DNA of 64,000 nt from PALSA-505 sp036495485 (GCA_036495485.1 DASXMU010000193.1:1-64000), one strand, 5' to 3'. Counted from the first letter of the stretch, positions 1 to 7,934 are shown. A program made the numbers and translations. The notes: generated by a model not told the origin, from the letters alone.

Positions 1-115
1 GGTTCTTCACCCAGATGCCGAGCACGATGATCAGGGCGGTGTTGCCCAGCATGTTCGTCGTCTGCCCGGCGAACAGCACCCGCAGGTTGCGGTCAGCCAG
101 CACCCGCATGTTCAT
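1..115 (-). CDS. MFS transporter, N-terminal fragment (runs off window)
   Basis: Only the first 38 codons lie in the window. They begin MNMRVLADRNLRVLFAGQ and continue into a hydrophobic stretch, the typical start of a drug-exporter-like major facilitator protein: a short cytoplasmic Arg-rich lead, an LFAGQ-type motif, then transmembrane segment 1. The ATG overlaps the TGA of the upstream peptidase gene (ATGA at 112-115), so the two are translationally coupled and this is the last visible gene of the peptide-type locus. A role as exporter or self-resistance pump for that locus is inferred from position. The family call is good; the substrate is unknown. Confidence 0.7.
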   Translation of the reverse strand, partial: MNMRVLADRNLRVLFAGQTTNMLGNTALIIVLGIWVKN

Positions 116-2160
116 GGCGTGCCTCCCCCCGTCCACCCGGCCCGGCTCATCAGGTCAAGGAACCTGCTGGCGAATTCGACCGGCATCGGCAGCTCACTGC
201 TCAGCGTTGCCCACCAGGTCACCTGGTCGCGGTCTCGCTTGCCGTTCACGGCGCGCATGAGCGCGAGCGCCCGCGCGTAGTTGCCGCCCCGGTCCGCCGC
301 GATGCGGCCGTCCAGCCAGTCGCGATCCGAAGGGTCGGCCGCCCCGGCAAGCGAGCGCAGGTTCACCGGCCCGGTCCAGCACCGTTCGAGCGCCGGACCA
401 GCCCGGCCCGCCACGATGCGGCCGTCCGGCCAACCGCGATCCGAAGGGTCGGCCGCCCCGGCAAGCGAGCGCAGGTTCACCGGCCCGGTCCAGCACCGTT
501 CGAGCGCCGGACCAGCGCTGGGATCGTCGTCGTGTGCTGGCGCCAAGCGTGACGCCGCCGCCCTGGCGATCGAGTCGAGCCACTCGGTGGCCGACCGCAT
601 CCAGCCCTCGTCGGCGCCGATGGCCGACAGAGCCGCGACCGCCGAGGCTGCGACGCCGTGGCGGTGCCGCAGCCAGCGCGCCGCGTTCGCCTCGTCGCGG
701 GGGTCTAGCACTTGCTCGTGGTGCTGGCGCGGCGAGGGCGGCTGGCGCTGCCCGGGGAGCGTCGCCAGGATGTGCCCGGCCGCCCAGGACACGGTTGCCT
801 CCCCCACGTCGGCAGCCAGCTCGCGGTCGGCCCGGCCGCGCACGGCGGCGGCGGTTGCGCAGGCGATGGCGGCGGTGCGCCGGAGCTCGGCCGGGTCGAC
901 CAGGTCTTGTGTGTCGGCCGAGCTGTGGTTCGCCCAGTCGGGCCAGTGGCCGAGCGCGATCGCCGGGCAGCCAGTCGGCGCGTCGGCGAGCAGTGCGTGG
1001 TCGGAGCCGCCGGCGAACGGCGTCGCCCGCCAGGTCCACGGGTCGCACGGGACGGCTCCGCTGTACGAACGCGACGCGGGCGGCAGCAGGTCCGCGCACC
1101 GTCCGGCCAGCGCGGGCAGGAACGAGGGAACGTCGTCGGGGCCGCGCTCGATCACCAGCGGGCCACCGCACCGCTGCACATCCTGGCCCGCCATGTCGAC
1201 GTTGATGGCCAGCATGGGCCGGGCCGCCCGGCCGGTGTGCACCCAGTCGTGCAGGTACGCGGCGACGCCAACGAACTCGGGCCCCCACAGGAACCGCACG
1301 CCAGCGCGGCCGCCCCCTTCGCGACCGGCCTGCACCTGGACGATGCCTTCGCGACTGGCCAGCACCCGGGCGATGCCGAGCAGCGCGGCGACACCCGAGG
1401 CGTTGTCGTTCGCGCCCGGCCTGGGGTGGCACAGGTGCGCGCTCAGCAGCACCTCGTCATCGCTGGTGCCAGGCAGCAGCCCGGTGACCACGGGCATCGT
1501 CCTGACGGCGTCGTCGACCACGACCTCGACCGTCGCGCCGTCGCCCGCGTCGGCTGCGGCGGCCAGTTCGGCGAGCTGGGCGGCCGTGACGCTGAAGGCG
1601 GCCAGGGCGCACCCGGGCGGCAGCTCCAGCCTGCCCACCTGGCCGGGGTCGCGCGGCTCCCGTCCGCCCAGTGGGTCGGCGGCCACCGCCACCGCCTCAG
1701 CCGCCGTGAGCGGCCCGACGACCGCGCCGAGTGCGACCGGTTCATCGACGACTACCAGCCCACCGGCGGCCTCGGCGCCACCCCGCACAGCGGACCACCG
1801 GACCAGCCGGGCCACCCGCCCGCCTGGCGGTGTTGGCGCCGAGTAGGCGGCCAGCGTGTATGGCTGCTCGGGGTACCGGACCAGCGTGACGCCCTTCACC
1901 GTGAGCCTGGCCCGCACCGGCGTCCACGGCAGCGGCGCCCGGAACGTCCACCACCGCTCCGCCCCGTCGGCCGGAAACGACAGCACGGTCACCTCGGCCA
2001 GCCCGGCCGCCTGGGCACGTTCGGCCACCTCACTGGCCGCGGCGGCGATCCCGGCCGACGCCTGATACCGGTCATGCGCGCACACCGCCGCAAGATCAGC
2101 CATCGCCAAATCAGGACTAAACGCCTCATACACACCAGCCACCAGCTCAGCGAGCCGCAT
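112..2160 (-). CDS. M28-type zinc aminopeptidase (DUF4910-like)
   Basis: This is a predicted cytoplasmic metallo-aminopeptidase of 682 residues. The metal-binding core is recognisable: HLCHPRPGANDNASG near residue 240 (His and Asp ligands), INVDMAGQD near 325, GGSDHALL near 385, and a following WANHSSADT. The first 200 residues match the usual N-terminal part of DUF4910 proteins. The C-terminal third is longer than expected and carries a perfect in-frame 38-residue duplication (bases 301-516). I chose the ATG at 2160 because GAGGGG lies 5 nt upstream; a GTG directly before it is possible. As the penultimate gene of the peptide-type locus it may trim a leader or mature product. That role is inference; the peptidase fold is well supported. 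Confidence 0.75.
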   Translation of the reverse strand: MRLAELVAGVYEAFSPDLAMADLAAVCAHDRYQASAGIAAAASEVAERAQAAGLAEVTVLSFPADGAERWWTFRAPLPWTPVRARLTVKGVTLVRYPEQPYTLAAYSAPTPPGGRVARLVRWSAVRGGAEAAGGLVVVDEPVALGAVVGPLTAAEAVAVAADPLGGREPRDPGQVGRLELPPGCALAAFSVTAAQLAELAAAADAGDGATVEVVVDDAVRTMPVVTGLLPGTSDDEVLLSAHLCHPRPGANDNASGVAALLGIARVLASREGIVQVQAGREGGGRAGVRFLWGPEFVGVAAYLHDWVHTGRAARPMLAINVDMAGQDVQRCGGPLVIERGPDDVPSFLPALAGRCADLLPPASRSYSGAVPCDPWTWRATPFAGGSDHALLADAPTGCPAIALGHWPDWANHSSADTQDLVDPAELRRTAAIACATAAAVRGRADRELAADVGEATVSWAAGHILATLPGQRQPPSPRQHHEQVLDPRDEANAARWLRHRHGVAASAVAALSAIGADEGWMRSATEWLDSIARAAASRLAPAHDDDPSAGPALERCWTGPVNLRSLAGAADPSDRGWPDGRIVAGRAGPALERCWTGPVNLRSLAGAADPSDRDWLDGRIAADRGGNYARALALMRAVNGKRDRDQVTWWATLSSELPMPVEFASRFLDLMSRAGWTGGGTP
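301..516. repeat. 114-bp in-frame tandem duplication inside the M28 peptidase gene
   Basis: Two near-identical blocks begin at 301 and 415 (period 114 bp, 38 codons). Each encodes a segment starting GPALERCWTGPVNLRSLAG. They differ at only a few bases, so the duplication is recent and keeps the frame open. Confidence 0.9.
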
Positions 2161-2197
2161 CACGGCCCCTCACAACAGCCCGCCCGAGCCGCAGGCT

Positions 2198-2255
2198 ATG
2201 TGGTGGTTGTGGCAACCTCGACACTCTTTGGTCGACGTTGCCACAGCCACGACAT
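2198..2255. repeat. 58-bp near-perfect palindrome, copy 1
   Basis: Two 25-nt arms (22 of 25 pairs) flank an 8-nt loop, ACTCTTTG. The inner 14 bp of each arm, GTGGCAACCTCGAC / GTCGACGTTGCCAC, differ by one base. It lies in the 150-bp gap between the fusion gene ending at 2311 and the peptidase starting at 2160, both minus strand. The same element occurs at 18678-18735. It could act as an RNA hairpin (attenuator or mRNA stabiliser) or be a small mobile palindromic repeat. There is no U-tract, so it is not a classical terminator. Confidence 0.85.
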
Positions 2256-2310
2256 TCGCCCTCTGCGTCCGGGGTCTCTTGGGTGGGGGCCACAGGGGCG
2301 GCGAGTTGCA

Positions 2311-4278
2311 TCAGGGCGCTACCAGGTTGGCGGCGCGCGACAGGGCAGCCGTGACGGCGGCCAGGCGCTGCGCGGACAGCGGGAGCGACATCCGGAGCAG
2401 GCCGGGCTGGGGCGCGGAGGGGACGGAAGGGACGGAGGGCACGGAGAGGACGGAGGAGGCGGAGGGCACGGAGAGGACGGAGGAGGCGGAGAGGACGGAG
2501 AGGACGGAGGAGGCGGAGGGCACGGCGGGGGCGGAGGAGGCGGAGGGCGCGGCGGGGGCGGCGGTCGCGGGCAGCACCGGGACCTCTTTCGCGACCAGGC
2601 CGCAGCGGGTCAAGGTCGCCTTGGTGGCTGGATCGGCGAGGAGGGCCAGCCAGGGGACGTGCTGGTCGGTCTCGGTGAGCGGCAGGCCCGCGCGCCGGGC
2701 GGCTGCCTGGATGACGGGCTTGACCTTGGCGATCCTGGCTCGCAACGGGGCCAGCGGGTCGGGCTGGGTGAGGAGCTCCAGGGCCACGCTGAGGGAGAGG
2801 GCCGAGGCGGCCAGCGGGGGCAGGACCGCGCGGACGGCGGCGGCCAGGTCTGGGGAAGCCACCGCGAAGCCGATGCGGAGGCCGCCGCAGCAGTAGCCCT
2901 TGGAGATGCCGCGCAGCACGATCAGGCCGGGGGAGGTGTCGGTGAGGGGCGCGGCGCTGGCGCCGGGCGGGAGGTAGCAGGCACAGCTCTCGTCCACGAC
3001 CAGGACGCCGCCGGCCTGGGCAGTGGTTCTGGCCAGCTCGGCGATCATGGGCAGGGTCCAGTGGCGGCCGGTCAGGGCCGGCCGGTCGAGGACGGTGACC
3101 AGCGGGCGGAACGTGGCTACGGCTGTGGCCGCAGCCGCCGGGTCGCTGAGCGGGGCGACGGCTACCTGGCTGCTGACCGCCGCCGCTGCTTCGGCTAGCT
3201 GGGGGTGGCCGGACGGGTCGGTGAGGATCGTGCCGCCGTCGGCCAGCCTGGCCAGGCTGTGCAGGAGGCCGGTCACGCCTGCGCCGGCGGTGACCCGGTA
3301 CGGGCTGAGCGACCAGGCCAGGTTGGCGGCCAGGACCGGGGCGGAGCGGATGCCGCCGTAGGGGTCGGCCAGGTCGTAGCGGCGGGCCAGGGTGGGCAAG
3401 CCGAGTGGGTCCGAGGACAGGCGCGCCCACGCGGCGGTGACCGCTGGCTGGCTGAAGTACGCCTCGTCCGGAGCGGAGCGCAGGTCGATGGCTCCAGGCG
3501 GCGCCTGGGCGCGGTGACCCTCCAGGGCCGAGGTGATGCGCCGGGCTGGGGTGGCGACGAACTGGACGTACCTGGTGGCGATCGTCACGGGAGCACCGGC
3601 CTGGAAGTCGGCGTCCGTACGGGTGACGTCGAAGCCGGCCCGGGTCAGCAGGGCGCCGACCTCGGCCGGGGTGTAGAGGCGGACGTTGTCGGGGAGGACC
3701 GCCTCACTCCCGTCGGGGCGGGTCACCTGGACCTGGCCGCCGCTGCGGCCGGTCAGCGGGTCGTACTCGCGGCTGAACGTGAAGCTTGCGCCGCCGATCT
3801 GGGCCTGGGCGCTGGGCTGGTACATCCGGGTGATCGCCAGGATGCTCGAATGGTCGAGCACGAAGAGGCCGTCACCGGGCAGCAGGCGCCGGACGGTGCG
3901 CAGCATCCGGAGCTGGTCGGTGTCGGAGCCCCAGCCGAAGGCCTGCACGCAGATCGCGGCGTCGGCCGACGGGACGCCCCAGGCAGAAGAGCCGAGCAGA
4001 TCGGCCTGGTGCAGCTCCAGCCGCACACCTGCGCCGGCTGCTGCTTGCGCGGCGCGGCGCAGTGCGTAGGCCGAGGCGTCCACGCCGGTTACCCGGAAGC
4101 CGCGCCGGGCCAGGGCGACCGCGTGCCGGCCGGTGCCGCAGCCCAGGTCGAGGACACGACTGGCCCCGGCGAGCAGGCCGGCCAGGTAGGCGACCTCGGC
4201 TTCGGTTCGCTCCGGGGTGTACTCAGCGTCGGCGTACGCCCAGTAGTCGGCGGTGAAGTAGCTGTCGTACCACGCCAT
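2311..4278 (-). CDS. SAM methyltransferase - PLP aminotransferase-like fusion
   Basis: A 655-residue two-domain protein. Residues 1-250 are a class I SAM-dependent methyltransferase with motif I LDLGCGTG at 43-50 and VDAS at the end of strand 2. Residues 265-570 resemble fold-type I PLP enzymes of the HisC/CobD type: VVDES near 427-431 supplies the cofactor-binding Asp, and SKGYCCGGLRIG places the Schiff-base Lys at 460. A low-complexity Ser/Val/Pro/Ala insert (about 571-626) interrupts the small C-terminal domain and reflects DNA repeats at 2405-2560. The ATG lies 4 nt after the stop of the PP-loop gene, so the two are coupled. Substrate unknown; it may tailor a peptide or amino acid made by this locus. 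The fusion itself is unusual. Confidence 0.7.
   Translation of the reverse strand: MAWYDSYFTADYWAYADAEYTPERTEAEVAYLAGLLAGASRVLDLGCGTGRHAVALARRGFRVTGVDASAYALRRAAQAAAGAGVRLELHQADLLGSSAWGVPSADAAICVQAFGWGSDTDQLRMLRTVRRLLPGDGLFVLDHSSILAITRMYQPSAQAQIGGASFTFSREYDPLTGRSGGQVQVTRPDGSEAVLPDNVRLYTPAEVGALLTRAGFDVTRTDADFQAGAPVTIATRYVQFVATPARRITSALEGHRAQAPPGAIDLRSAPDEAYFSQPAVTAAWARLSSDPLGLPTLARRYDLADPYGGIRSAPVLAANLAWSLSPYRVTAGAGVTGLLHSLARLADGGTILTDPSGHPQLAEAAAAVSSQVAVAPLSDPAAAATAVATFRPLVTVLDRPALTGRHWTLPMIAELARTTAQAGGVLVVDESCACYLPPGASAAPLTDTSPGLIVLRGISKGYCCGGLRIGFAVASPDLAAAVRAVLPPLAASALSLSVALELLTQPDPLAPLRARIAKVKPVIQAAARRAGLPLTETDQHVPWLALLADPATKATLTRCGLVAKEVPVLPATAAPAAPSASSAPAVPSASSVLSVLSASSVLSVPSASSVLSVPSVPSVPSAPQPGLLRMSLPLSAQRLAAVTAALSRAANLVAP
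2405..2560. repeat. Purine-rich tandem repeats encoding a low-complexity insert
   Basis: Imperfect iterations of GGACGGAGGAGGCGGAGAG / GGAGGGCACGGAGAGGACGG run for about 150 bp on the plus strand. On the minus strand they encode the SASSVLSV-type repeats of the fusion protein. The purine bias is strong, and the tract is probably length-variable. Confidence 0.8.
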
Positions 4279-4282
4279 CCGG

Positions 4283-5497
4283 TCAGCTCACTGTGCTCAG
4301 CTCACGCCGGGCGAAGAAATCGCAGACATCGCACAGGTCAGGCGCGTTGGAGACGCCCTCCTGCAGCAGGTACAGGCCGCCGCAGCCACGGCAGGTCGCC
4401 TCCAGCAACGGGAACATGTAGCGCTGCATGTTCGCGAACGAGGCGAACAGGTAGTAGTCGATACCAGGCCACAGGTCGAAGAGGTGATCGGTCATGGCGT
4501 AGGACATGGAGCGCTCGTCCGGGCCGGAGGTGAACCGGCCGGGCGTGCCCTGGCGGTTCAGCTCGGGTGCGACCAGCTCCAGGTAGAGCGTCAGCTCCTT
4601 TTTCGTGATCCGGTACAGCGGGAACACGTAACGCAGGCCGCCGATCTCCCGCACCGGGATGCCACCCATCCGGAAGCCGCTGGTGAACCAGGTCACCATG
4701 CTGGCCACCAGGTCGTCGGCGTTGAAGCCGAACGCGACCACGCCGGCACCGTGCGACTTGGCCTCCTCCTCCAGCATCCGGCGCAGCACCTGGTGGCCGA
4801 TCACCATCGTCAGGTGGTTGCCCTCGCCGGCCACGACCTCGTTCATCGCGTCCACGAACTGGCCCTTGAGCTTGAAGACCCGCTCCACGTCGGCCGAGGT
4901 GACGATGACCTGGTGCACGCCGAGCCGCTCGCCCGACTCGCGGGCCGCGGCGAACGTCGCCGGTTCCTCCCAGTCGGGCAGGCCGGTGATCGTCACCGCC
5001 GTCATGTCGACGGCGGGCAGCCGGTCCCTGGTCCGCTCCAGCAGGGTCAGGTACGCGACGCTGTCCCTGCCCCCGGACAGGCCGACGACGACCTTGTCGC
5101 CCGCCCGCATGACCTCGTGCGAGAGCATGCTCTGCACGAACGTCTCCTCGACGTACTTCACGAAGCCCACCGAGTCGAACTGCTCGGTCCGCCGCTCCAG
5201 CGAGCCCATGGTGTCGAACAGCACGCTCTTGCAGTACACCGGGTCGGGTGCGCCGTACACCTGGCGCTTGGGCTTGCGCAGCACGTCCAGGTCGTAGTGC
5301 CGGACCTGGCGCACCTCGATCACGTCACCGGGCTCGACCACCGTGGTCTCCTCCGCGACGATCTTGCCGTTGCGCCAGGTCAGAACGGCGTTAACCGGGA
5401 TGCCGTTGCGCAGCAGCACGTCGGTCAGCGGCTGCCCGGCAGGCGCGGCGAGCTCCTCGGTGGTGCCAAGCTTGTTACGGAAGAACACAGAGGCCAC
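4283..5497 (-). CDS. ThiS/MoaD-like domain fused to PP-loop ATPase (TtcA/Ncs6-like sulfurtransferase)
   Basis: A 404-residue protein. Residues 1-75 look like a beta-grasp sulfur-carrier fold (ending VVEPGDVIEVRQVRHYD). Residues 95-360 are a PP-loop ATP pyrophosphatase with SGGRDS at 141-146. The C-terminus carries two CxxC pairs (Cys369/372 and Cys389/392) that would form a zinc knuckle, as in the tRNA-thiolating TtcA/Ncs6 family. The enzyme is therefore expected to adenylate a carbonyl and insert sulfur. Context beside peptide-like genes suggests a thioamide or thio-nucleoside product rather than routine tRNA modification, but that is inference. I preferred the GTG at 5497 because AGGAG sits 7 nt upstream; the ATG at 5503 would be too close to it. 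Confidence 0.75.
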   Translation of the reverse strand: MASVFFRNKLGTTEELAAPAGQPLTDVLLRNGIPVNAVLTWRNGKIVAEETTVVEPGDVIEVRQVRHYDLDVLRKPKRQVYGAPDPVYCKSVLFDTMGSLERRTEQFDSVGFVKYVEETFVQSMLSHEVMRAGDKVVVGLSGGRDSVAYLTLLERTRDRLPAVDMTAVTITGLPDWEEPATFAAARESGERLGVHQVIVTSADVERVFKLKGQFVDAMNEVVAGEGNHLTMVIGHQVLRRMLEEEAKSHGAGVVAFGFNADDLVASMVTWFTSGFRMGGIPVREIGGLRYVFPLYRITKKELTLYLELVAPELNRQGTPGRFTSGPDERSMSYAMTDHLFDLWPGIDYYLFASFANMQRYMFPLLEATCRGCGGLYLLQEGVSNAPDLCDVCDFFARRELSTVS

Positions 5498-5552
5498 GGT
5501 CATTCTCCTGTTCGGGCGGGACGCTGATAAGGCTGCTTGTGCACCGGCGGCG

Positions 5553-6431
5553 TCACGGCGGTCCGGCGGGGCCGGTGCCGCGGGGCCAGAATCGCCGTGA
5601 GGTGGCGAGGACCAGGCTCTCCCAGGCGTCGATGCCGGTGCCGAACGGAGCGAGCGCCGCCGCGGCCCGCTCCGGACTGGGCCCGGGTGACAGCGGGGTG
5701 AAGTCGGCCCTGAGCAGGTCCGCCAGCGGGTGGGCGCCCGGGAGCAGGGCAGCCAGCCGCTCGCCGCCGCCTGGCGCGCCGAACTCGGCCGGGCCCACCG
5801 CCAGCATGGCGCTCGCCGTCTTGCGCACCGGCCGCGGCAGGTCGTCCCAGGCTGCGGCGAGCGACCTGGCCCGCAGCCCGGCGAGCACGTCGTGGTAGCC
5901 GCGGTCCTCCCGGGGCGCGCCGAGCTGGAGCATGGCCAGCTGGGTGCGCAGCTCGTCCGGGTCGCCGCTGGCGAAGCCGCCGGGGCCGGCGAAAACAGCG
6001 CTCTCGGCGGCGGAGTCGGCCGCGGAGTCCGCGCTGTGCAGCAGCGAGAGCATGACGTTGATCGAGCCGAGGTCGCCGCGGATCGTGCCGGGGCCGGATC
6101 TGGCCGGATCGCTCGGGCCCTTGGCCTGCTTGAGCCGCTGGTGACCGGTCTGCCCGGCGCCCGCGCGCTGGTCGGCCAGCAGCAGCGCGACAGCCGGGCC
6201 GAAGGCGAACAACTGGTCGACCAGCCGGTAGCGGTAGGCCTGCCAGCTATGGGCGATGCTGACCTCGTGGAAGGCGTCGAGGCCGGCCGGACGGTGCCAC
6301 AGCACCCGCCAGGCCAGCGGGGCGAACCCGGCGGTCTCGATCCGCTCGAGGACCGCCGGGCCGAGATGCCTGGCCACGGCATCGGGACCGATCAGCGCGA
6401 AGACGGTCCGGTCCCAGTCGGTATCCGCCAC
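5553..6431 (-). CDS. Degenerate nucleoside-diphosphate-kinase-like protein with C-terminal extension
   Basis: Residues 8-150 align by eye with nucleoside diphosphate kinase: RTVFALIGPDAVA at the N-terminus, FGPAVALLLAD, then GPSDPARSGPGTIRGD (105-120) and LLHSADS with the phospho-accepting His at 132. The normally invariant Lys of the KPDA motif is Gly15 here, and the Asn and Gly around the catalytic His are Ser, so ordinary NDK activity is doubtful. About 140 further residues have no family I recognise. I chose the GTG at 6431 because AAGGGA lies 6 nt upstream; in-frame starts up to 6476 exist. It lies between the micro-peptide genes and the PP-loop gene, so I infer a nucleotide- or phospho-transfer step in the pathway. 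Confidence 0.7.
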   Translation of the reverse strand: MADTDWDRTVFALIGPDAVARHLGPAVLERIETAGFAPLAWRVLWHRPAGLDAFHEVSIAHSWQAYRYRLVDQLFAFGPAVALLLADQRAGAGQTGHQRLKQAKGPSDPARSGPGTIRGDLGSINVMLSLLHSADSAADSAAESAVFAGPGGFASGDPDELRTQLAMLQLGAPREDRGYHDVLAGLRARSLAAAWDDLPRPVRKTASAMLAVGPAEFGAPGGGERLAALLPGAHPLADLLRADFTPLSPGPSPERAAAALAPFGTGIDAWESLVLATSRRFWPRGTGPAGPP

Positions 6432-6544
6432 GGTCGGTCCCTTCGGGGTCATTGCCAGGCATGCCGTGCCCACCACGCCAGGGCCGGGAGCACGATGCGA
6501 GGCCTGGACACCAGGCCGGGCACGGCATGCAAGCTGGGGTGTTC

Positions 6545-6619
6545 CTACTTGCTCTTGTCGCCGGTGCCACGTGTGTTCTTGGCGATCGGGCGGCGCGCGC
6601 TCTGGCGGTGACGGTCCAC
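6545..6619 (-). CDS. Micro-peptide B (24 aa, MDRH family)
   Basis: A GTG-initiated 24-codon ORF begins MDRHRQSARRPIAK and ends GDKSK. It has a strong ribosome binding site, GGAAGGAGG, 4 nt before the start. It is too short for ordinary gene calling. Its reality is supported by micro-peptide A (6722-6775), which shares the ribosome binding site, the bases GTGGACCGTCAC and the pattern M-D-R-H-x-x-S-x-R-[KR]-P-x-x-K-x-x-R. It is very basic with no Cys. It could be a peptide substrate, a regulatory leader peptide or a secreted product; I cannot tell which. An overlapping ATG frame starting at 6621 is less convincing because it lacks this conservation. Confidence 0.6.
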   Translation of the reverse strand: MDRHRQSARRPIAKNTRGTGDKSK

Positions 6620-6704
6620 ATTCCCTCCTTCCCGTCTGCGGGAGCGTTCGCCGGGTCAGCAGCAGCGAGCCGCTGACCCGGCGGTTACCTGCGGAAGCCG
6701 CACG

Positions 6705-7934
6705 TCATGATCCGTGCCCAGCTACCTGTTCCGCTTGATCTTCGGCTTGCGCACGCTGACTATGTGACGGTCCACCGGTACCTCCTTCCGGTGTCGAGAG
6801 CTCCTCCACCGCTTCCTCCGAGACCTCGTCACCAATGGTCAGCAGGAAGCGTCCCGCGGGAGTGTCCGCCCAGGCGAGCTTGCCGCGACGGCGCAGCACT
6901 GCCGTGCTCACCTCCGGCCGTGGGCCCTCCAGCGGCAGCCCGAAGGCGAGCAGCCCGGCCGGGACGGCCGTAGCCACCTGCAGCCTGCGCTGCACCGCGT
7001 CCCAGACCATCCCCTCGGCCCGGCTGGGGTTGCCCATCATGAGGCGCCGCTGCAGATGGCGCCCTGTGCCAGCCAGCGGCCTGGTGAAGAACCCGGCGCC
7101 GCGGGCCAGCCGGTGCGCCCGCACCCGTGCCATGGTCCACTGGCCGCCGGGCAGCTCCCGGAGGGAGCCGATGCCGGCCTTGGTGGTCAGCCGGACGAGT
7201 TCGGCGTACTCCACGGCCAGACCCAGCGTGACGACGGCCTCATGCAGCGCGTCGGGCTCTGTGCCGCGCAGAGCATCGTTCAGCAGCGCCGCGTCGAGCA
7301 GATCCCTGGCACGGAACGGCTGCTCGTAGCGCTCGTGCAGCAGCATGAGCATGTTCTTAACCGCCGGGACACGCCATTGTTCCGGCAGCCGGAGTACCGG
7401 CGGGATGCCACCTTGATTACCGAGCGTGTAATAGGTGGCCAGCTCAATGCCGTACGGGAGCTGATAGCGGTCCTCGTGTGAACGCCTGAGGCTGACCAGA
7501 ACCTGCAGTGCGCCGCCCCAGCAGGAAAACGTCCCCGTGTCCAGTTCCCAGCCGTCCCCGGTCAGGAAACCGACGGCCCGCCACAGGGCAGTTTCCGACG
7601 AGGCGATGAAGTCGAGGTCGTTCATGTACCTGACGAGACCGGGTGGATAGAGCGCGGCCACCTCGAGGCCCTTGATCGTGGTCAGCCCGTCCACGGCCGC
7701 CATCAGGCCCGCCGCGACCGCGCGGTAGTACTCGACGCGCGCCCGTGCGGCCGCTATCTCGTCGCGTAGCGCCGGGCTGAGCTCATCACCCCCGGCCCGC
7801 CAGGCCGAGAAGAGCGTGGCCGCGAAGGACGGCTGAGCCTTGCGCACCAGCGCCACGATCTCGGCGGGCCCATCGGCCGGCTCGCCCGAGCACGTGAGCA
7901 GCGCTTCAACCAGGCTGTCCGCGGTGAGATCCAT
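6705..7934 (-). CDS. Nucleotidyltransferase-fold family protein (NTP_transf_5-like)
   Basis: A 409-residue protein of the uncharacterised nucleotidyltransferase family often seen beside ribosomal-peptide gene clusters. The signature is a KG pair at 88-89 followed by YPPGLVRYMNDLDFI, giving the acidic pair Asp106/Asp108 expected to bind Mg-NTP. The remainder is mostly helical, and the last 35 residues are Gly/Gln-rich, consistent with a tail shaped by the overlapping micro-peptide reading frame. The ATG at 7934 has GGGGGG 5 nt upstream. The gene follows the precursor-like peptide after a hairpin, so I infer that it is the first biosynthetic gene. Target unknown: it could nucleotidylate a peptide or a small molecule. 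Confidence 0.7.
   Translation of the reverse strand: MDLTADSLVEALLTCSGEPADGPAEIVALVRKAQPSFAATLFSAWRAGGDELSPALRDEIAAARARVEYYRAVAAGLMAAVDGLTTIKGLEVAALYPPGLVRYMNDLDFIASSETALWRAVGFLTGDGWELDTGTFSCWGGALQVLVSLRRSHEDRYQLPYGIELATYYTLGNQGGIPPVLRLPEQWRVPAVKNMLMLLHERYEQPFRARDLLDAALLNDALRGTEPDALHEAVVTLGLAVEYAELVRLTTKAGIGSLRELPGGQWTMARVRAHRLARGAGFFTRPLAGTGRHLQRRLMMGNPSRAEGMVWDAVQRRLQVATAVPAGLLAFGLPLEGPRPEVSTAVLRRRGKLAWADTPAGRFLLTIGDEVSEEAVEELSTPEGGTGGPSHSQRAQAEDQAEQVAGHGS
6722..6775 (-). CDS. Micro-peptide A (17 aa, MDRH family)
   Basis: A GTG-initiated ORF encodes MDRHIVSVRKPKIKRNR, preceded by an ideal Shine-Dalgarno AAGGAGGT with 5-nt spacing. It is embedded out of frame in the 3' end of the nucleotidyltransferase gene (stop at 6705), an overlapping-gene arrangement that would couple its translation to that gene. 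It shares start context and 9 of 17 residues with micro-peptide B about 150 bp downstream. Strongly cationic (K/R-rich) with no signal peptide. Function unknown; a short peptide scaffold or leader peptide are both possible. Confidence 0.6.
   Translation of the reverse strand: MDRHIVSVRKPKIKRNR

Noticed and set aside
281..1846. Long open frames antisense to the M28 peptidase (and similar antisense frames elsewhere)
   Set aside because: Typical high-GC antisense shadows: low-complexity Arg/Pro/Ser composition, no motifs, no ribosome binding sites.
4283..5497. TilS (tRNA-Ile lysidine synthetase) for the PP-loop protein
   Set aside because: TilS lacks the C-terminal paired CxxC motifs and the N-terminal beta-grasp domain seen here; the TtcA/Ncs6-like group fits better.
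6247..6621. Cys-rich ATG frame (MWTVTARARAARS...) overlapping micro-peptide B
   Set aside because: It shares the ribosome binding site but its frame runs into the NDK-like gene out of phase, and the conserved MDRH start is in the GTG frame.
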